A stretch of DNA of 64,000 nt from Paenibacillus pabuli (GCF_039831995.1 NZ_JBDOIO010000003.1:2480001-2544000), one strand, 5' to 3'. Positions 45,042 through 54,974 are shown, counted from the first letter of the stretch. The notes: generated by a model from the letters alone, not told the origin. Program-made: numbers and translations.

Positions 45042-45911
45042 CTACCCTTTTACAGATCCAATCATGGTTCCTTTTTCGAAATATCGAAGCAGGAAAGGAT
45101 ACATGACAATCACCGGCAAGGAGCTGACAATGACAGCCGCCATTTTCAAGCTCTCCGGAGCTGGCGGTGTTGCAAGCGTCGCCGTAGTAAACGGGTCGAG
45201 TTTGCTCTCGATGAGGATCTGGCGGACAACCTGCTGCAGCACGAATTTGGATGAATCGGTGACGTAAAGCAGGTTATCCATAAACGCATTAATGTGGTAA
45301 ACCAAATTCCAGAGCCCGATCGTCACAAGAGACGGAATGGACAGCGGGAGCAGGATACGGAACAGAATTCGCAAGTCCCTTGCCCCGTCGATACGAGCTG
45401 CTTCGATCAGCGCATCTGGAACGGAACGGAAAAACGAGATCATTACAAGCACATGAAAAGCATTGGCAGCGGATGGCAGCACATAGACCCAGTGCGTGTT
45501 AAGCAGATGCAGTTCTTTTATTAATAGATATTGCGGGACAATTCCGCCATCGAAGATCATCGTGAACAACAGCAGCATGATCAGCAGCCGTTTCATGGGC
45601 AGATCGGGACGGGAGAGCGGATAAGCTGCGCAGATAGTAACGAGAAGTGTTAAGGCCGTCCCTACGACCATCCGAAACAGCGTATTCGCATATCCTGACC
45701 AGATTAATGGATAGTCCAGCAGCCCGCGGTATGCTTCCCACTCGAAATCCCGAGGATAAAAATGAAATCCGCTTCGAAGTGCTTCTCCCCTACCGCTGAA
45801 GGAGACGGACAGGACATGAATGAACGGGTACACAACGATGAGTGCCAGGATGGACAATATAAGATAGATCATGGCGGGTGCAATGAGCTCTTGCCATCTT
45901 TTTATTTTCAT
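45042..45911 (-). CDS. ABC transporter permease, LplC/YtcP type
   Basis: A 289-residue membrane protein with about six helices and the EAA loop IEAARIDGARDLRILFRILLP. It is the second permease of an LplBC-type importer that takes up large oligosaccharides in Paenibacillus. The gene lies 19 bp after its partner and upstream of the beta-helix protein gene (51-bp gap). Transport of the products of that secreted protein is the obvious role. Confidence 0.9.
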   Translation of the reverse strand: MKIKRWQELIAPAMIYLILSILALIVVYPFIHVLSVSFSGRGEALRSGFHFYPRDFEWEAYRGLLDYPLIWSGYANTLFRMVVGTALTLLVTICAAYPLSRPDLPMKRLLIMLLLFTMIFDGGIVPQYLLIKELHLLNTHWVYVLPSAANAFHVLVMISFFRSVPDALIEAARIDGARDLRILFRILLPLSIPSLVTIGLWNLVYHINAFMDNLLYVTDSSKFVLQQVVRQILIESKLDPFTTATLATPPAPESLKMAAVIVSSLPVIVMYPFLLRYFEKGTMIGSVKG

Positions 45912-45930
45912 GACTGTCTTCCTCCTGCCT

Positions 45931-46830
45931 TTACCATAGGCCGCTCTCGCCGCGGCTCAATTTTCGCACGGTCAGATTAGCCCCCAGAATAAGCAGGAGC
46001 CCTACCAGCGATTTAAACAAGCCAATGGCCGCCGTGTAGCTGTACTGAAACTGCTGCAGACCTACCCGGTAGACATAAGTATCGATGACGTCACCCGTTT
46101 CGTAATTGACCGGGTTTAACAGATTGATGATTTGTTCGAAGTTTGCGCTTAGGAAACCACCAAGACTCAGAATGAACATAATCGCGACGGTTGGCATGAT
46201 GGATGGGATATTAATTCGAATGATTCGCTGCCACCGATTGGCTCCGTCAATGACGGCCGATTCATGCAGCTCCGGGTTGATCGCCGCCAAAGCAGCAAAG
46301 TAGATAATCGAGCCCCAGCCGATATCCTTGAGGATTGAAGAAATGACCACAATCGGACGGAAATATTCTTTCTTTCCCATATAAAAGACAGGTTCCCCTC
46401 CAAACCATTTCACAATTTCCCCTACAACGCCGGACGTTGGAGAGAGAAAATAAATAATCAGCCCGGACATGACGACCCACGATACGAAATGAGGCAAGTA
46501 CATGGTCGTCTGGATAAACCGCTGGAAATACCTTGACCTCACCTCGTTAAGCAATATCGCCAGTATGATTGGTGCGGGAAAAGCAAAGATCATCTGATAC
46601 AAATTCAGGAGCAGGGTATTTTTAAGTAATCGATAAAAATCCCCATTTTGAAATATTTCCTGAAAATGGCGGAATCCGACCCACGGACTTCCCCATATCC
46701 CGTCGACGACCCGGAAATCCTTAAAGGCAATGACGACTCCATATAAAGGGCCGTATTTAAATACGACGAAGAATGCAAAGGCGAATAGAAATAGTAAAAG
46801 CAGCTCTCCGTGTTTTTTTATCGTTTTCAT
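45931..46830 (-). CDS. ABC transporter permease, LplB type
   Basis: A 299-residue permease starting MKTIKKHGELLLL behind AAGGAAG; a start 14 codons upstream lacks a ribosome binding site. It has about six transmembrane helices and the EAA loop HESAVIDGANRWQRIIRINIP. Together with the LplC-type protein it forms the channel; the binding lipoprotein is encoded just upstream. No ATPase gene is in the locus. Confidence 0.9.
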   Translation of the reverse strand: MKTIKKHGELLLLFLFAFAFFVVFKYGPLYGVVIAFKDFRVVDGIWGSPWVGFRHFQEIFQNGDFYRLLKNTLLLNLYQMIFAFPAPIILAILLNEVRSRYFQRFIQTTMYLPHFVSWVVMSGLIIYFLSPTSGVVGEIVKWFGGEPVFYMGKKEYFRPIVVISSILKDIGWGSIIYFAALAAINPELHESAVIDGANRWQRIIRINIPSIMPTVAIMFILSLGGFLSANFEQIINLLNPVNYETGDVIDTYVYRVGLQQFQYSYTAAIGLFKSLVGLLLILGANLTVRKLSRGESGLW

Positions 46831-46913
46831 GGCGCACTTCCTTGTTAAACCGAACCGCCAGCCCTCCCGCAAGAGATGATTAAGCCCTTACGGGTGGTTG
46901 GGCCAAGTCAAGG

Positions 46914-48476
46914 TTATTTTTTGAATTGAGCTTGGTACATCTCATTGGCTTCCTTCGTTAATTCATCGCCGCCTTTTGCCTTCCATTCCGTCACGAAGGT
47001 ATCAAAATCAGTCAGAGGAATTTCGCCGCTGATGATTTGAGCGAAATATTTTTGCATGAGTGACGTCAATTCCTGTTTGTATTTTCCGTCCGAAGGCAGC
47101 ACAGAGAATAGCAGCGCATCGGTCCATCTTGGAGCAGATGAATACGTTTTGACCGCCTCATTCAGCTTCGGATCGGAATATTTGTCCCGATAAGCCTGAG
47201 TGGTAATGTTACCAAAAGAGAACAGACGGATTCCCAGTTGATCACGCTGCTCCTGCTTATCGAATCCAGGCAGGAATGTCGTCGCCCCTGAGGTAGCACC
47301 GCTCTCAGCAAAATCCCATTGCTCCCCCTTTACACCAAGGCTGGTCATATTGATGGTCTCTTCATCATTGCTCTGTGCCTGTAGAATTTCGAACAGCTTC
47401 TCAAGCTTCTCGGGCTGATCCTTGACTTTGCTGCCGATAACCAGGAAATTGCTCTTGATTCCCCAATCCCAGGAGCCGTCACCGCCAGGTCCCTTCGGAT
47501 TTTTGGAAAATGCCATCTTGGCATCCGGATTCAAGGCCAGCATTTCCTTGACTGTTGCCGATTCCGGTAGAGCGCCTTTGCTGATCTGCTCTTCAATGAC
47601 GCCGATCCGGTTGTTATACAGTTTCTTACGATATGAATCCTGTGTATCTGTAATAAATTCCGGATCGATGACCCCATCCTCATACCATTTGCGCAGCTTC
47701 GCCAAGGCTTCCTTGGTCTCCGGCATGATCGATCCATTTACAATCTGACCATCCCTCTCCATCCACATGGTCGGCTCCACACCGAATGCACCGAAGATGG
47801 AATAGAACCCGGATGACCACGTGGACGTAGCCGTTCCTGTCAACCCGTACGTATCCTTCACACCGTTACCGTCCGGATCCTTTTGTGCAAAGGCATATAC
47901 AGCTTCCTCGAATTCATCCAACGTTTCCGGGATTTTCTGAATGCCGACCTGATCCAGCCAGTCCTTACGCCACAGCATCCCCAGATCGTAAGGCTTCAAA
48001 TCGATAAACATCGGGATAGCCCACAGCTCGTTATTAACGGTAACGGTCTGGAAAAGCTCTTTCTTTTTCTCAATATCCGCGTAATACTCAGGCATTTTCT
48101 CCTTCAACATGTTCTGATCAATGCTCATTAACACGCCCTGATTTTGGTAAGCGATTACATTAGAAGGATCACCGAGCATGAATATGTCTGGTATATCCCC
48201 GGAAGCGATACTGGCGTCCGTTACCTTCACAGGTTTGATCTTTACATTAAACTTCTGCTCCAGCCACTTCTGAACCACCGAGTCATTGACAACTCCATCT
48301 GCGGCAAAATGAATGCCCCAGGAGATTTCGATCGGATCGGAGTTTGCTCCTGGCGTTTCTCCTGCATTTGAACTCGGGCTTGAGGAGTTCGTCTCGGAAG
48401 TACATCCGGTAAGCAAGCTTGCCGTTAAACTTACAGCTAGTAGGATAGCGCTTACAAATTTGATTCTTTTACTCAA
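46914..48476 (-). CDS. Extracellular solute-binding lipoprotein (LplA type)
   Basis: A 520-residue lipoprotein with lipobox LLTGC (Cys ~25), a Ser/Asn-rich linker (~26-45), and a binding-protein fold of the large LplA type (PIEISWGIHFAADG, MFIDLKPYDLGMLWRKDWLD). It is the first gene of the transporter and beta-helix operon and supplies substrate to the two permeases. Its paralogue at 771-2450 has the same architecture but serves another locus. Confidence 0.9.
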   Translation of the reverse strand: MSKRIKFVSAILLAVSLTASLLTGCTSETNSSSPSSNAGETPGANSDPIEISWGIHFAADGVVNDSVVQKWLEQKFNVKIKPVKVTDASIASGDIPDIFMLGDPSNVIAYQNQGVLMSIDQNMLKEKMPEYYADIEKKKELFQTVTVNNELWAIPMFIDLKPYDLGMLWRKDWLDQVGIQKIPETLDEFEEAVYAFAQKDPDGNGVKDTYGLTGTATSTWSSGFYSIFGAFGVEPTMWMERDGQIVNGSIMPETKEALAKLRKWYEDGVIDPEFITDTQDSYRKKLYNNRIGVIEEQISKGALPESATVKEMLALNPDAKMAFSKNPKGPGGDGSWDWGIKSNFLVIGSKVKDQPEKLEKLFEILQAQSNDEETINMTSLGVKGEQWDFAESGATSGATTFLPGFDKQEQRDQLGIRLFSFGNITTQAYRDKYSDPKLNEAVKTYSSAPRWTDALLFSVLPSDGKYKQELTSLMQKYFAQIISGEIPLTDFDTFVTEWKAKGGDELTKEANEMYQAQFKK

Positions 48477-48805
48477 TAGAACCTACCCCCTATTGTTGGA
48501 TTGGTTTTGGATTCGAAGATTCCCGCATCCTGCATAACGACCCGGCCGGGTATTGGAAACGGTTTTTACATACTTAAAATTTAAGCTTTATACCTTCCGG
48601 TGCACAATCCTCTCATTCCATTTTTTTTATGTTTTTGGCTTCAGAAGCCGTGTAGAGTCACTGACGTTATTCCGTTTTTTGTATGTTTTTCAATTTCGAT
48701 CTGTTCTAATTCCGTTGATGTGATATATAATTGACTGCACACAACTACTGAGATATTCGAATTTTATTGTAAGCGCTATCAATATGAGATAAGGAGGGGA
48801 TTGCC
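48477..48805. promoter_or_regulatory. Divergent promoter region of the transporter operon and regulator gene
   Basis: A 329-bp spacer. TTGACT at 48731-48736 could be the -35 element for the plus-strand regulator gene; a convincing -10 was not found. A perfect cre site follows at 48768-48781. An operator for the regulator was not recognised. Confidence 0.45.
48768..48781. promoter_or_regulatory. CcpA catabolite-responsive element (cre)
   Basis: TGTAAGCGCTATCA fits TGWAANCGNTNWCA at every position. It lies 24 bp before the start codon of the YesN-like regulator, so CcpA would block its transcription, and indirectly the glycan locus, when preferred sugars are present. Confidence 0.8.
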
Positions 48806-51154
48806 ATGAGGGGACTATTGGCTATGAAAAATAACTCCATGTTCGTTAAACTGCTCCTATCGATGACCGCCATTACTTTGATCACTGTTGTTCTCATTTC
48901 TTCGGTCACTTACATGATTTCGGCTGATAACAGTGTCCGTAATGCCATCAGTTATAATGAATCTGTCTTGACTCAGCAGAAGGAGCTGATTCATAAGGAG
49001 CTGACCACCATCGGAAATGCGGCCAATAGTCTGCTGATGGCTCAATCCTATGTGTACCATACCATCGGAGGCAAGCTCTCTGTAGGTTCATTAATTGATC
49101 TATCCACTCTTGTAGAAGAGCAAAAAAAGCTCAGTCCCTACATCGATTCCATCTATCTATACTACGCCCCGCTTGAACTTGTCCTGACATCACGTCCGGA
49201 GATAAAGACATCTCCTATATCCGACTTTGCTGACCAGTCCTGGCTGGATACCTTAAATCAAGACTCATCATCTCGTACCGTCTGGTTAACGGGAAGATCG
49301 AATGGATTTTCTCCGGATCATCCTGCGACCTCCCTGATTCAGAAAATGCCACTGATTGGCCAAGTGGAGGGCGCGATCGTCATTAATTTGAATCTGGATC
49401 GACTCTTCGCTGACTACTTAAGTCATTACAATAGCAAGAAAGGCACCATCATGGTCATTGGTCCACAGGGTGAACTCCTCTATTCCGATGCTCATGACAG
49501 AGAAGCCCTTCTTCAGCAGTGGGATGCCGAACAGGTAACATCGGAGAGCGGCTACTATATTGGTGATTCCGATCAGATCGTATCCTACAGTGCATCAAAT
49601 ATGACAGGCTGGCGATTCGTCGATATCACCGAACGATCCGTCCTTCTGCAAGGCATGAACCGAATTAAAGTCCTCATTTGGACAGTCGCCATCCTATATA
49701 TAACGGCTGCTGTTGCTATTTCCTATTTTTTATCGAGAAGATTATATCGCCCGCTGCAAAGTGTGATTTCCTATATTGTGAGCTCTGAAGAATCCGAACG
49801 GCGCGACAGATCCGGTGCTCCCAGCAGCACGGATGAAGTCGGCTTTATCCGTCATTCCTTTGAGCAGATGACACGTAATCGCGATATTTTAATCAAAGAA
49901 AAGCTGAAAGTAGATGAACTCCTCACCGGAAATCGAACGGCCATTAAGGAAAAGTATTTGAACGATCTAATCCAGGGCAACGTACAGGAAGAAGCAGCAG
50001 ACAGACCGGACCATGCGGCAGAGCTGCTTGGATTACAGCTTGATTTCAATCGTTTTGCCATCCTGACCCTTGCACTCGAGGAGCATCAGCCGTTGAGGGG
50101 ATCGGAGGATATATTCCATTCCCATCTGCTCCAGTACGGTCTGATGGAAGAGCTGGGAAAGGATATCAACGGAGAAATTTTTGTCAAAGACAGCAGGCAC
50201 ACGGTCATCCTTCTCTCCTTGCATCCGGATGCCGATGATACCTTTCCTGTGGAACAAGCCAGAAGCCTCAAATCATATTTTCTCAGTCGTTATGGGATCT
50301 CTGTGACCATCGCTGTCAGCCGCATTCACGCCGGAGAACTAGCCGTGCGTGCAGCTTACAACGAGACTCAAGAGGCACTTAATATGAAAATCTACATTGG
50401 GAAGGGCGAAATTCTGCCCTATTCGATCCTTGATGAATGGAAATCGGAAGAAGGTACCTACTATTATCCGTTTGAACTCGAAACGAAGCTGCAGCAGTCC
50501 CTGCTGAAGACGGATAAAGAGGAATGTACTGCCGTAATCCGGGCCATCACCCGGGAGGTGCTAAAGCAAAGGCTGGGTAAGGCAAATATTCATCAGCTGT
50601 ACGTTCAATTAAGCGGGGAGCTGGTTAAAACACTCGTTCAGACTGGCGGCGAGGTGACCGCTGTTATCGGTGAAGGATCGTCCTATACCGATGCTCTGGC
50701 GCGTGCCGAAACCGTTCAGGATATGGAGACATGTGTGTTAACGATATGCAGCAATATCATTGACTACCACCGGGAGAAGCGCTCCAAAATGACGGATGTG
50801 ACCCTTCAGCTGGCAACCGAATTCATGGACAACCATTACAATAAGAATATATCAGTGGATAACGTGGCGGAACACGTAAAACGCAGCTCGTCCTACTTGG
50901 GTCGCATCTTCAAAGAGTCAACGGGCATGACGGTTAATGACTATCTCATCCAGCTGCGCATCAAACGTGCCATGGAGCTGTTGAAGCAGACAGATGCCTC
51001 CGTTGAGGAGGTTTGTCGGGAGATAGGGTACGCAAACGTCAGCTATTTCAACAAAATATTCAAGGCCAGAACAGGACTTACCCCGGGGCAATTCCGGCAC
51101 CAACACACGGCAGACCAACGGTTAACTCAGGGAAAGGGGCCGAAGACATCCTAA
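48806..51154 (+). CDS. Transmembrane AraC-family regulator (YesN/RhaS-like sensor)
   Basis: A 782-residue single-chain sensor-regulator. TM helix 1 (~19-40), an extracytoplasmic sensing domain (~41-285, dCache-like), TM helix 2 (~288-308, WTVAILYITAAVAISYFL), a HAMP-like region and a long middle part, and a C-terminal AraC HTH (~675-770: EFMDNHYNKNISVDNVAEHVK, SYLGRIFKESTG, VSYFNKIFKARTGLTPGQFR). Such proteins replace a two-component system and sense an extracellular oligosaccharide or the loaded binding protein. It is divergent from the LplA-type operon. AAGGAGG precedes the ATG. Confidence 0.9.
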   Translation: MRGLLAMKNNSMFVKLLLSMTAITLITVVLISSVTYMISADNSVRNAISYNESVLTQQKELIHKELTTIGNAANSLLMAQSYVYHTIGGKLSVGSLIDLSTLVEEQKKLSPYIDSIYLYYAPLELVLTSRPEIKTSPISDFADQSWLDTLNQDSSSRTVWLTGRSNGFSPDHPATSLIQKMPLIGQVEGAIVINLNLDRLFADYLSHYNSKKGTIMVIGPQGELLYSDAHDREALLQQWDAEQVTSESGYYIGDSDQIVSYSASNMTGWRFVDITERSVLLQGMNRIKVLIWTVAILYITAAVAISYFLSRRLYRPLQSVISYIVSSEESERRDRSGAPSSTDEVGFIRHSFEQMTRNRDILIKEKLKVDELLTGNRTAIKEKYLNDLIQGNVQEEAADRPDHAAELLGLQLDFNRFAILTLALEEHQPLRGSEDIFHSHLLQYGLMEELGKDINGEIFVKDSRHTVILLSLHPDADDTFPVEQARSLKSYFLSRYGISVTIAVSRIHAGELAVRAAYNETQEALNMKIYIGKGEILPYSILDEWKSEEGTYYYPFELETKLQQSLLKTDKEECTAVIRAITREVLKQRLGKANIHQLYVQLSGELVKTLVQTGGEVTAVIGEGSSYTDALARAETVQDMETCVLTICSNIIDYHREKRSKMTDVTLQLATEFMDNHYNKNISVDNVAEHVKRSSSYLGRIFKESTGMTVNDYLIQLRIKRAMELLKQTDASVEEVCREIGYANVSYFNKIFKARTGLTPGQFRHQHTADQRLTQGKGPKTS

Positions 51155-51272
51155 TTGGAACCATTTCCGAATGAAGAGCCGATCAGGACCGACCCCAATA
51201 TTCCGTTGTTCTTGTCATTCCGCAAAGAGCGATATATCCCTAAAATGACTCGCCTAGATATGTTAAATGTAA

Positions 51273-51335
51273 AAAGAAACCGTCCCTTTGGTATGTGATT
51301 GCGAACACATCCACTTTACAAGGAACGGTTTCTTT
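51273..51335. terminator. Bidirectional terminator hairpin
   Basis: AAAGAAACCGTCCCTTTG pairs, with one or two mismatches, with CAAGGAACGGTTTCTTT (51319-51335). An inner GTATGTG/CACAT pairing extends the stem. It lies between the convergent YesN-like and Btr-like genes. Confidence 0.8.
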
Positions 51336-51363
51336 AGGGTTTATCATTTTCAGGATGGCGCTC

Positions 51364-53085
51364 TCAAGCCAATAAAGCCTGAGCAATCTCATCGATGATG
51401 CCATTGATGCCGGTTGGTCCATAACAGCCGATCCATGTCGCGGCATCTACAGAATATATATGCTGTCGCTCATCGGTATCCAGCATCCCCCACACATGCT
51501 GCTCTGTAGCGGATATCCCATTCTGCATGAGTTTATTACTCAGCAAAAAGTAGTGGCTGGCTTGTACAGCCGGTAGTCTCTCAACCGAGATGTGATAGGC
51601 CGTGTCGGAAGTATCTGCTACAAATAACGGAACAGGCAGACCTAGATCGCGGTACAGCACAGCGCCAGTTCGATGAGCAGCGGAATGTACACGTACGAGA
51701 GAATCCAGCGGACGGATCAGGGCCACACTTTTGCCTGCCACTACAGAAGCCAGTTCTTCGGACAGCAAAGCAGTCCGGCGATGATAATTCGCAATAATCT
51801 GCTTGGCTTCTGCCCGCTTGCCTGTCAGTTCACCGAACAAACTCAAAATTGTCTGCCAACTTTCATTGCGCTTGAACATGAGTACTGGAGCAATCCGACT
51901 TAAACGTTCAACATGCTGATCATGCACCTCGGTGCAAATAATCAGATCCGGAGACAATCGCTCTACCGCAGGCAGATCGGGGTATTCATACGTGCCGAGC
52001 AATTCGGTATGCTGAAGTCCTGTCCGAAGTGATGGAGGGAATGTTAACACGGTACTTCCCACTCCGACACTTCCTACTGGAGACAACCCAAGCGCAAGCA
52101 GATGATCGGCATATTGCACATCGAGGACAGCGATACGTTTTGGTGATTCGATGACGGTATACTCCCCTCGCATATGGCAGATGACTGAGCCTTGGGCAGA
52201 TTCATATGATGAAGCTGTGCGGTTTTGCAGCAAAGCATTGGCATAGTCTGCGTCTGTTCTCGAAGCGGCGGCAAGTCGGTAATGCAGCGGTGGGACGCCA
52301 TAATGTTTCTTAAACGCTCTGCTGAAATAATACATATCGCGATAGCCCATTCTCTCTGCAATTTCCCCAATGGGAGCATCCGTATGACGGAGCATTCGCG
52401 ATGCACTCTCCATCCGCAGCTGGATGACGTATTCCATCGGTCCGAGCTGCTTCTCTTGTTTGAAACGGCGCTGTAACTGCCTTACGCTGCATCCCGCAAG
52501 GGCTGCCAGCTCTTTTAGCTCCAGGTTCTGGCGATAATGCGAGGTTATATAGGAAGCCACAACATCCACCATGTCGGACTCTGGTCCCCCTTGACCATGT
52601 TCGTACTCTATGATCAGCTCGTAGATCATCCCCTGGAGCAGCGCGTTGGCATAGAATCGTTCCAGCCCTTCGCCGCGGCGCCATTTGACAACGATTTTCT
52701 CCCCGTTCTCAATCCATTCCGCGTGGGTTACCGAATGCTGCACAAATGACCTGCGCAGCGGGTGTTTACGATACGAAGGCACAACAAGAGAGGCTCCCTC
52801 CATGGAAGAAGCCTGGTACATGATAACAATATAGTGTATGTCCTCTGATCTGGCTGTCAGCGTAAAGGATGCCCCCTCTACCACATGACAGGCAAAAGAA
52901 GCTCCAATGTGGCAACCCTCGCCATCCATCTCAAGCTCCCCTTCCCCTCCGCATGCCAGCAGCAAGACATTTGAAGTTAAATCCGTTTCGCGTAGAACGC
53001 TGCCTGTCTGCAAAGTACCGCTATACCCGTCAAGCATCTTGATCGCCGTATCACTCCAACCACTTGTCTGTTCTTGCAGCGGCAT
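51364..53085 (-). CDS. btr: AraC-type regulator with siderophore-binding domain (Btr-like)
   Basis: A 573-residue protein starting MPLQEQTSGWSD behind AGGAG. An N-terminal cupin-like part (~1-165) is followed by an AraC HTH (~185-280: LELKELAALAGCSVRQLQRR, YYFSRAFKKHYGVPPLHYR). A helical-backbone periplasmic-binding-protein domain (~310-573: RIAVLDVQYADHLLALGL, DLIICTEVHDQHVERLS) completes it. This is the architecture of B. subtilis Btr, which senses ferric bacillibactin inside the cell and activates its uptake genes. Here it stands next to an FhuF-like reductase and a siderophore-binding lipoprotein, which fits that role. A decayed copy lies at 6568-8158. Confidence 0.85.
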   Translation of the reverse strand: MPLQEQTSGWSDTAIKMLDGYSGTLQTGSVLRETDLTSNVLLLACGGEGELEMDGEGCHIGASFACHVVEGASFTLTARSEDIHYIVIMYQASSMEGASLVVPSYRKHPLRRSFVQHSVTHAEWIENGEKIVVKWRRGEGLERFYANALLQGMIYELIIEYEHGQGGPESDMVDVVASYITSHYRQNLELKELAALAGCSVRQLQRRFKQEKQLGPMEYVIQLRMESASRMLRHTDAPIGEIAERMGYRDMYYFSRAFKKHYGVPPLHYRLAAASRTDADYANALLQNRTASSYESAQGSVICHMRGEYTVIESPKRIAVLDVQYADHLLALGLSPVGSVGVGSTVLTFPPSLRTGLQHTELLGTYEYPDLPAVERLSPDLIICTEVHDQHVERLSRIAPVLMFKRNESWQTILSLFGELTGKRAEAKQIIANYHRRTALLSEELASVVAGKSVALIRPLDSLVRVHSAAHRTGAVLYRDLGLPVPLFVADTSDTAYHISVERLPAVQASHYFLLSNKLMQNGISATEQHVWGMLDTDERQHIYSVDAATWIGCYGPTGINGIIDEIAQALLA

Positions 53086-53129
53086 TTCTCTCATCTCCTG
53101 ACAATAGCAAAGGTAAGTTGTTGCTGCTG

Positions 53130-53906
53130 TCATTTTAATTGAGATTCATTCTCATTGTCAATTTTCGGACATTTGTTGCAGTATTCCTCGGACATCTGAT
53201 AATAAAAGCAACAGGTGATGCGCTTGCTCTTCGCAACAGGAACGTTGCTCTTGGTTTCTGTGAAACGGGTAAATGGATTACGTTTTACACCGAACACCTG
53301 CCCTGGCGCATCTTGCGTCAGATATGAAAAATCATTCTGGATGTGCTGGCATTCCTCCCCGTCATCGTCTGCATCAGGCGTATACAGCGGGCCAATACGT
53401 ACCATGATATTCTCCCAGAGGATACTCATCGAAAGAGGCGCAATCACAGCAAGTGTCTGTAACAGCGGTGTAAGCTGTACCGTAAACATCTCCTCTACCA
53501 CCTTTTCCCGCCACAGTTCCCTGTCTCCTGTCAGTGCTTCTGCCTGAAGCCCTTTCACCGCTAGAAAAGGAAATCGTGTACCGCTCTCATGAGCTGAGAG
53601 CGTCGGATGATAGAGGAAGCTGTTCTCCAGCTCAAAGGAAACATGCTGATGATGAAAAGTCATCGCTGTCACCAGCGGAGCGGTCCACAGATAGCCAATC
53701 CGCTTGGCTAACATCGAAGCCGCAACCTTCATGTCAGGCGCATCAATGTACTCCTGAAACCAGCTTATATACTCTCGGCATGCAGATTCTTCATGCAGCT
53801 CGCTCAAAGCAATGGTACGGACACTATGTTCAGGCGGCTCACCGAGCCATATCGAATAATCCTCCGCCGTTTGTCTCCATAAGTCGGTCGAGAGATAATG
53901 GTTCAT
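53130..53906 (-). CDS. FhuF-like ferric siderophore reductase
   Basis: A 258-residue cytosolic protein. The C-terminus carries CCFYYQMSEEYCNKCPK, the Cys-Cys-x10-Cys-x2-Cys motif that binds the [2Fe-2S] cluster in FhuF-type reductases. The upstream part (YLWTAPLVTAMTFHH, FPFLAVKG) agrees with the FhuF/IucA-C family. It would release iron from imported ferric siderophore by reduction. The stop codon lies just before the next gene, and the binding lipoprotein gene ends 2 bp upstream of this start region, so the three genes form one operon. Confidence 0.8.
   Translation of the reverse strand: MNHYLSTDLWRQTAEDYSIWLGEPPEHSVRTIALSELHEESACREYISWFQEYIDAPDMKVAASMLAKRIGYLWTAPLVTAMTFHHQHVSFELENSFLYHPTLSAHESGTRFPFLAVKGLQAEALTGDRELWREKVVEEMFTVQLTPLLQTLAVIAPLSMSILWENIMVRIGPLYTPDADDDGEECQHIQNDFSYLTQDAPGQVFGVKRNPFTRFTETKSNVPVAKSKRITCCFYYQMSEEYCNKCPKIDNENESQLK
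53141..53159. promoter_or_regulatory. Weak Fur-box-like site before the Btr-like gene
   Basis: GAGATTCATTCTCATTGTC matches the 19-bp Fur consensus at about 12-13 positions and contains the inverted repeat TGAGA/TCTCA. It lies in the last codons of the FhuF-like gene, ~55 bp before the Btr-like start. Confidence 0.35.
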
Positions 53907-53907
53907 T

Positions 53908-54948
53908 TTAATCCGATCCCAGCAGTGCTTCCGAGGCCTCGTCTACAATAATATTAATGGCTAACGGACCATAATAAGCGATCCAGAGTGTTGCATTCAC
54001 ATCATATGCACGGTTATTTTTGACGGCATCAAGGGATTTCCATACCGGGCTGCTCTCCAAAACATCAGCCTCTGCGGCAAATAACTCATCAGACAGCAGG
54101 AAATAGCGATCTGCCCCAATATCAGGGACTTTCTCCATCGATATTTCAACGGAGGTGTCATCTTTGATCTCCTGAACGAGTGCAGGGGCCTTCAAGCCCA
54201 AGTCCTCATACAGAATGCCGCCTGTCCGATGCTCAAGACCATGAACACGAATCCCTTCCTTTCTCGGGCGAATCAGAGCTACCGTTTCATCTCCCAGCTT
54301 CTCCGACAGCTTCGCCTTCAATCCAGCGACTTTCTCCTCATATGCCTGACGTACAGTCTCTGCTTCTGCCTTTTTGCCTGTGATCGCGGCAACCGTGGTT
54401 AACGTTTCTCGCCAATCCTCGTAGAAGTCGAGTACGATTGTGGGTGCTATTTTGCTAACATTTTCATACTCTTTCTCCTGGAAATCAGTCATCAAAATAA
54501 GATCCGGATCCAATGCTACAATCGCCTCCAGATTGGGCTCGTCCCGTGTACCCAGGACCTGTACGTCCCCCAGCTGATCGCTTAAGTATTCTGGAAATGT
54601 GGTATTGCCTCCAGCGATAACACTACCTGATGGCTGCTCGCCAACAGCTAACAATTGATCCAGGAATTTGACATCAAGCACAGCAATGGTCTTTGGCTTC
54701 TCGTTTAGCGTCAGCTCACCCTTCATGTGTTTGATCGTAACAGGGTAAGCTCCGGCAGTCTGGGTTTCTTCATTCGCAGGTGTCTCCGCCGGCGTTGCCG
54801 CAGATGGCTTGCCGCTATCTGTACCTGCTCCGGCACCGCAAGCCGTCAGGACAAGAATCAGGGCTAGCATGAAGCCCGTTAATAATCGTGATTTGTAGAC
54901 AGCATATGCCTTGCTTCCAGCCGCTTGCCCCTTTGTTCCTTGATTCAT
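53908..54948 (-). CDS. Iron-siderophore-binding lipoprotein (FhuD/FeuA-like)
   Basis: A 346-residue lipoprotein with a long N-terminus, a hydrophobic stretch (~24-38) and lipobox LTAC. A TroA-like helical-backbone binding domain follows (~70-345: KTIAVLDVKFLDQLLAVGE, LDPDLILMTDFQEKEYEN). It should capture ferric siderophore for an ABC importer whose permeases are not in the window. Its binding domain is related to the C-terminal domain of the neighbouring Btr-like regulator, so both probably recognise the same ligand. A strong Fur box lies upstream. Confidence 0.9.
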   Translation of the reverse strand: MNQGTKGQAAGSKAYAVYKSRLLTGFMLALILVLTACGAGAGTDSGKPSAATPAETPANEETQTAGAYPVTIKHMKGELTLNEKPKTIAVLDVKFLDQLLAVGEQPSGSVIAGGNTTFPEYLSDQLGDVQVLGTRDEPNLEAIVALDPDLILMTDFQEKEYENVSKIAPTIVLDFYEDWRETLTTVAAITGKKAEAETVRQAYEEKVAGLKAKLSEKLGDETVALIRPRKEGIRVHGLEHRTGGILYEDLGLKAPALVQEIKDDTSVEISMEKVPDIGADRYFLLSDELFAAEADVLESSPVWKSLDAVKNNRAYDVNATLWIAYYGPLAINIIVDEASEALLGSD

Positions 54949-54974
54949 GATGAATCCCCCTTATGCATAATACT

